64,000 nt of DNA from Pseudalkalibacillus decolorationis. Its GTDB lineage: Bacteria; Bacillota; Bacilli; Bacillales; Fictibacillaceae. The notes beneath the pieces were generated by a model. The model searched no databases, was not told the DNA's origin, and worked only from the letters and a program-made list of their open reading frames with translations. The stretch covers positions 211,070 to 275,069 of the forward strand of contig NZ_JANHJQ010000003.1 in assembly GCF_024609785.1 (NCBI RefSeq). The letters are read 5' to 3'. The stretch's first letter is position 1; every line of letters begins with the position of its first letter. Below are positions 62,666-64,000 of the stretch, piece after piece. A program made the translations under genes and the position numbers.

Positions 62666-63757
62666 ATGAAAAAAGCAATTTGGTTATTTTCTTTTATATT
62701 CCTATTCAGCTTTGGGCTTGTTGGATGTATGGCAGGTGGCGATACTGATACGAGTTCAGAAGGCGAGTCATCAGATAGTAAGAGTAAAAGTGGCGATTTA
62801 GAAGAAAAGATCGTTGTGTATTCTCCGCATGGTAAAGATATTTTGAGCGAGTTCGAGAAACAGTTTGAGGCGGAATATGATGTCGATATGGAGTTTCTAG
62901 ATATGGGATCACAGGAAATTCTAGATCGTGTTCGTTCTGAGAAAAATAATACTCAGGTCGATGTATGGTGGGGTGCTCCTCAAGTTATGTTTGATGAGGC
63001 GAAGTCAGAGGATTTGCTGATGGAATATAAGCCTACATACGCGGACGCATTAGATGATATGTATCACGATGAAGATTGGTTCTGGACGGGTACTTCTCAA
63101 ACACCTGAAGTAATCCTATATAACAATAAGGAAATTTCAGAGGAAGAGGCACCAAAGGATTGGGATGACCTGCTAGATCCGAAATGGGAGGATGAAATAA
63201 TTATTCGTTACCCATTGGCTTCAGGGACAATGCGTACAATTTACTCTGCGATGATTTACCGAACGTATAAGGAAACCCAAGACCCGCAGCAAGGTTATGA
63301 ATGGTTACAAAAACTTGATGAAAACACAAAAGAGTATAGTGCAAACCCGGAAATTATGTACAACCAAATTGCAAAAGGAGTTGGAACCGTTTCAGTTTGG
63401 AACATGCCGGATACAGTTATGCTTGCTGAGGAAAAAGGATATCCTTTCAGTTATGTGATACCAGAAAGCGGTACTCCAATCCTAACAGAGGGGATTGCGA
63501 TTGTTAAAGATGCACCTCACCCTGAAGCAGCAAAAGCATTTTATGAATTTGTAAATACGAAAGAAGCCGCAAAGCTTTTAGCAGAAAAGTTTTACCGGAT
63601 TCCAACTCGTGATGATGTAGAAGGACTTCCCGCTTGGATTGAGGAGACTGAAATCAAACCAATGGAAATTGATTGGAAAGTATTTCAGGAAAAGTCACCT
63701 GAATGGATGAAGCATTGGGATCAACAGATTAAGAGTTCAGACAAGGATAAGAGCTAG
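62666..63757 (+). CDS. ABC transporter substrate-binding lipoprotein (AfuA/FbpA-like)
   Basis: 363 residues with a lipobox ending GLVGC and a Ser/Asp-rich linker. KIVVYSPHGKDILSEFEKQF, QVDVWWGAPQVMFDEA, VILYNNKEI and a glycine-rich hinge fit the iron/thiamine/polyamine-type SBP family, whose hexose-phosphate members (AfuA) look the same. The ROK regulator upstream favours a sugar or sugar-phosphate ligand over iron. The partner permeases and ATPase, expected next, are absent; a group II intron starts 60 bases downstream. Confidence 0.85.
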   Translation: MKKAIWLFSFIFLFSFGLVGCMAGGDTDTSSEGESSDSKSKSGDLEEKIVVYSPHGKDILSEFEKQFEAEYDVDMEFLDMGSQEILDRVRSEKNNTQVDVWWGAPQVMFDEAKSEDLLMEYKPTYADALDDMYHDEDWFWTGTSQTPEVILYNNKEISEEEAPKDWDDLLDPKWEDEIIIRYPLASGTMRTIYSAMIYRTYKETQDPQQGYEWLQKLDENTKEYSANPEIMYNQIAKGVGTVSVWNMPDTVMLAEEKGYPFSYVIPESGTPILTEGIAIVKDAPHPEAAKAFYEFVNTKEAAKLLAEKFYRIPTRDDVEGLPAWIEETEIKPMEIDWKVFQEKSPEWMKHWDQQIKSSDKDKS

Positions 63758-63803
63758 CAATAAGGTTGTTCAAAAGGTCCGGTCAATCCTCCTTTTTGAA
63801 AAG

Positions 63804-64000
63804 GTAAGAAAGTATAGAGCGTCCGAGCATAGGTGATATTCCATAATGGGTGGGAACCCCATCAGGTAAGAACTAGCCATTCACCTGTAGCGAGTCTTGG
63901 AGGGTTGGAGGTAACTCCTATCTTTAAGCGTAGACAGCAAGACAGTGGGCCGAAAACCAAATGGCTGAAGGGATGGAGCCCCGAAAACTTATATACGGGA
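63804..64000 (+). mobile_element. group II intron 5' region, running off the window, at a dispersed-repeat end
   Basis: From about 63817 the sequence (GAGCGTCCGAGC, GGTGATATTCCATAATGGG, CAGGTAAGAACTAGCC, TTGGAGGTAACTCC, GACAGTGGGCCGAAAACC) has the conserved look of domain I of Bacillus/Clostridium group II introns. It precedes an ORF presumably beyond the window. The 13 bases before it (GGTAAGAAAGTATA) equal the 5' end of the dispersed repeat, so the intron seems to have inserted there. Confidence 0.7.

Overview
The window looks like chromosomal DNA of a low-GC Gram-positive spore-former of the Bacillaceae. Evidence: AT-rich sequence, strong GGAGG-type ribosome binding sites, frequent TTG/GTG starts, lipoboxes on every binding protein, DppA-type D-aminopeptidase, DUF3899 and DUF4405 proteins, a cre-like site, and intergenic repeat families of the Bacillus type. 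The genus cannot be fixed. No rRNA, tRNA, CRISPR array or prophage was seen.

Layout. 1-989: 3' end of a hydantoinase/oxoprolinase-like gene. 1296-16002: a co-directional amino-sugar glycan locus. It holds an esterase, a sugar ABC importer (binding protein and two permeases, no ATPase), nanE, a RpiR regulator, a ROK kinase, DUF4127, a secreted GHL10-type protein, an FAD oxidoreductase and a secreted GH84 N-acetylglucosaminidase with a C-terminal discoidin-like domain. The two secreted proteins share an internal module. 16.1-26.6 kb: a worn accessory zone with a group II intron remnant, SDR fragments, a broken GH1 gene, LysR plus hydrolase, an MFS pump, a cytochrome P460/DUF4405 pair, and AraC divergent from an aldo/keto reductase. 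26.7-28.0 kb: a hyaluronan-synthase-like glycosyltransferase followed by a 40-bp tandem array.

29.2-46.1 kb: a peptide and D-amino-acid peptide region with a threonine synthase-like enzyme, two amidohydrolases, a TctABC transporter, Lrp/AsnC, an M42 aminopeptidase, DppA, a complete Dpp ABC importer and pyroglutamyl peptidase. 46.3-55.7 kb: carboxylic acid catabolism with a Rossmann enzyme and IclR, then GntR and HMG-CoA lyase divergent from a CaiB-type CoA-transferase and a sodium symporter, then MFS and flavin reductase. GntR operators (TTGTATACAA) lie on both sides of the divergent intergenic region. 55.8-63.8 kb: a GNAT remnant, a glucose/sorbosone dehydrogenase, a membrane protein, a monooxygenase-fold protein, GlpT with a cre-overlapped promoter and a leader hairpin, a GNAT, a ROK repressor and an orphan binding protein. 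The window ends inside the 5' part of a group II intron.

Two non-coding themes stand out. One is a dispersed element of about 160-230 bp with inverted ends, present in five recognisable copies plus fragments at operon borders. The other is a pair of unrelated-looking tandem arrays (11.5 kb and 28.4 kb), both built on a 20-bp period around a TCAGC(C)GAAA-like core.
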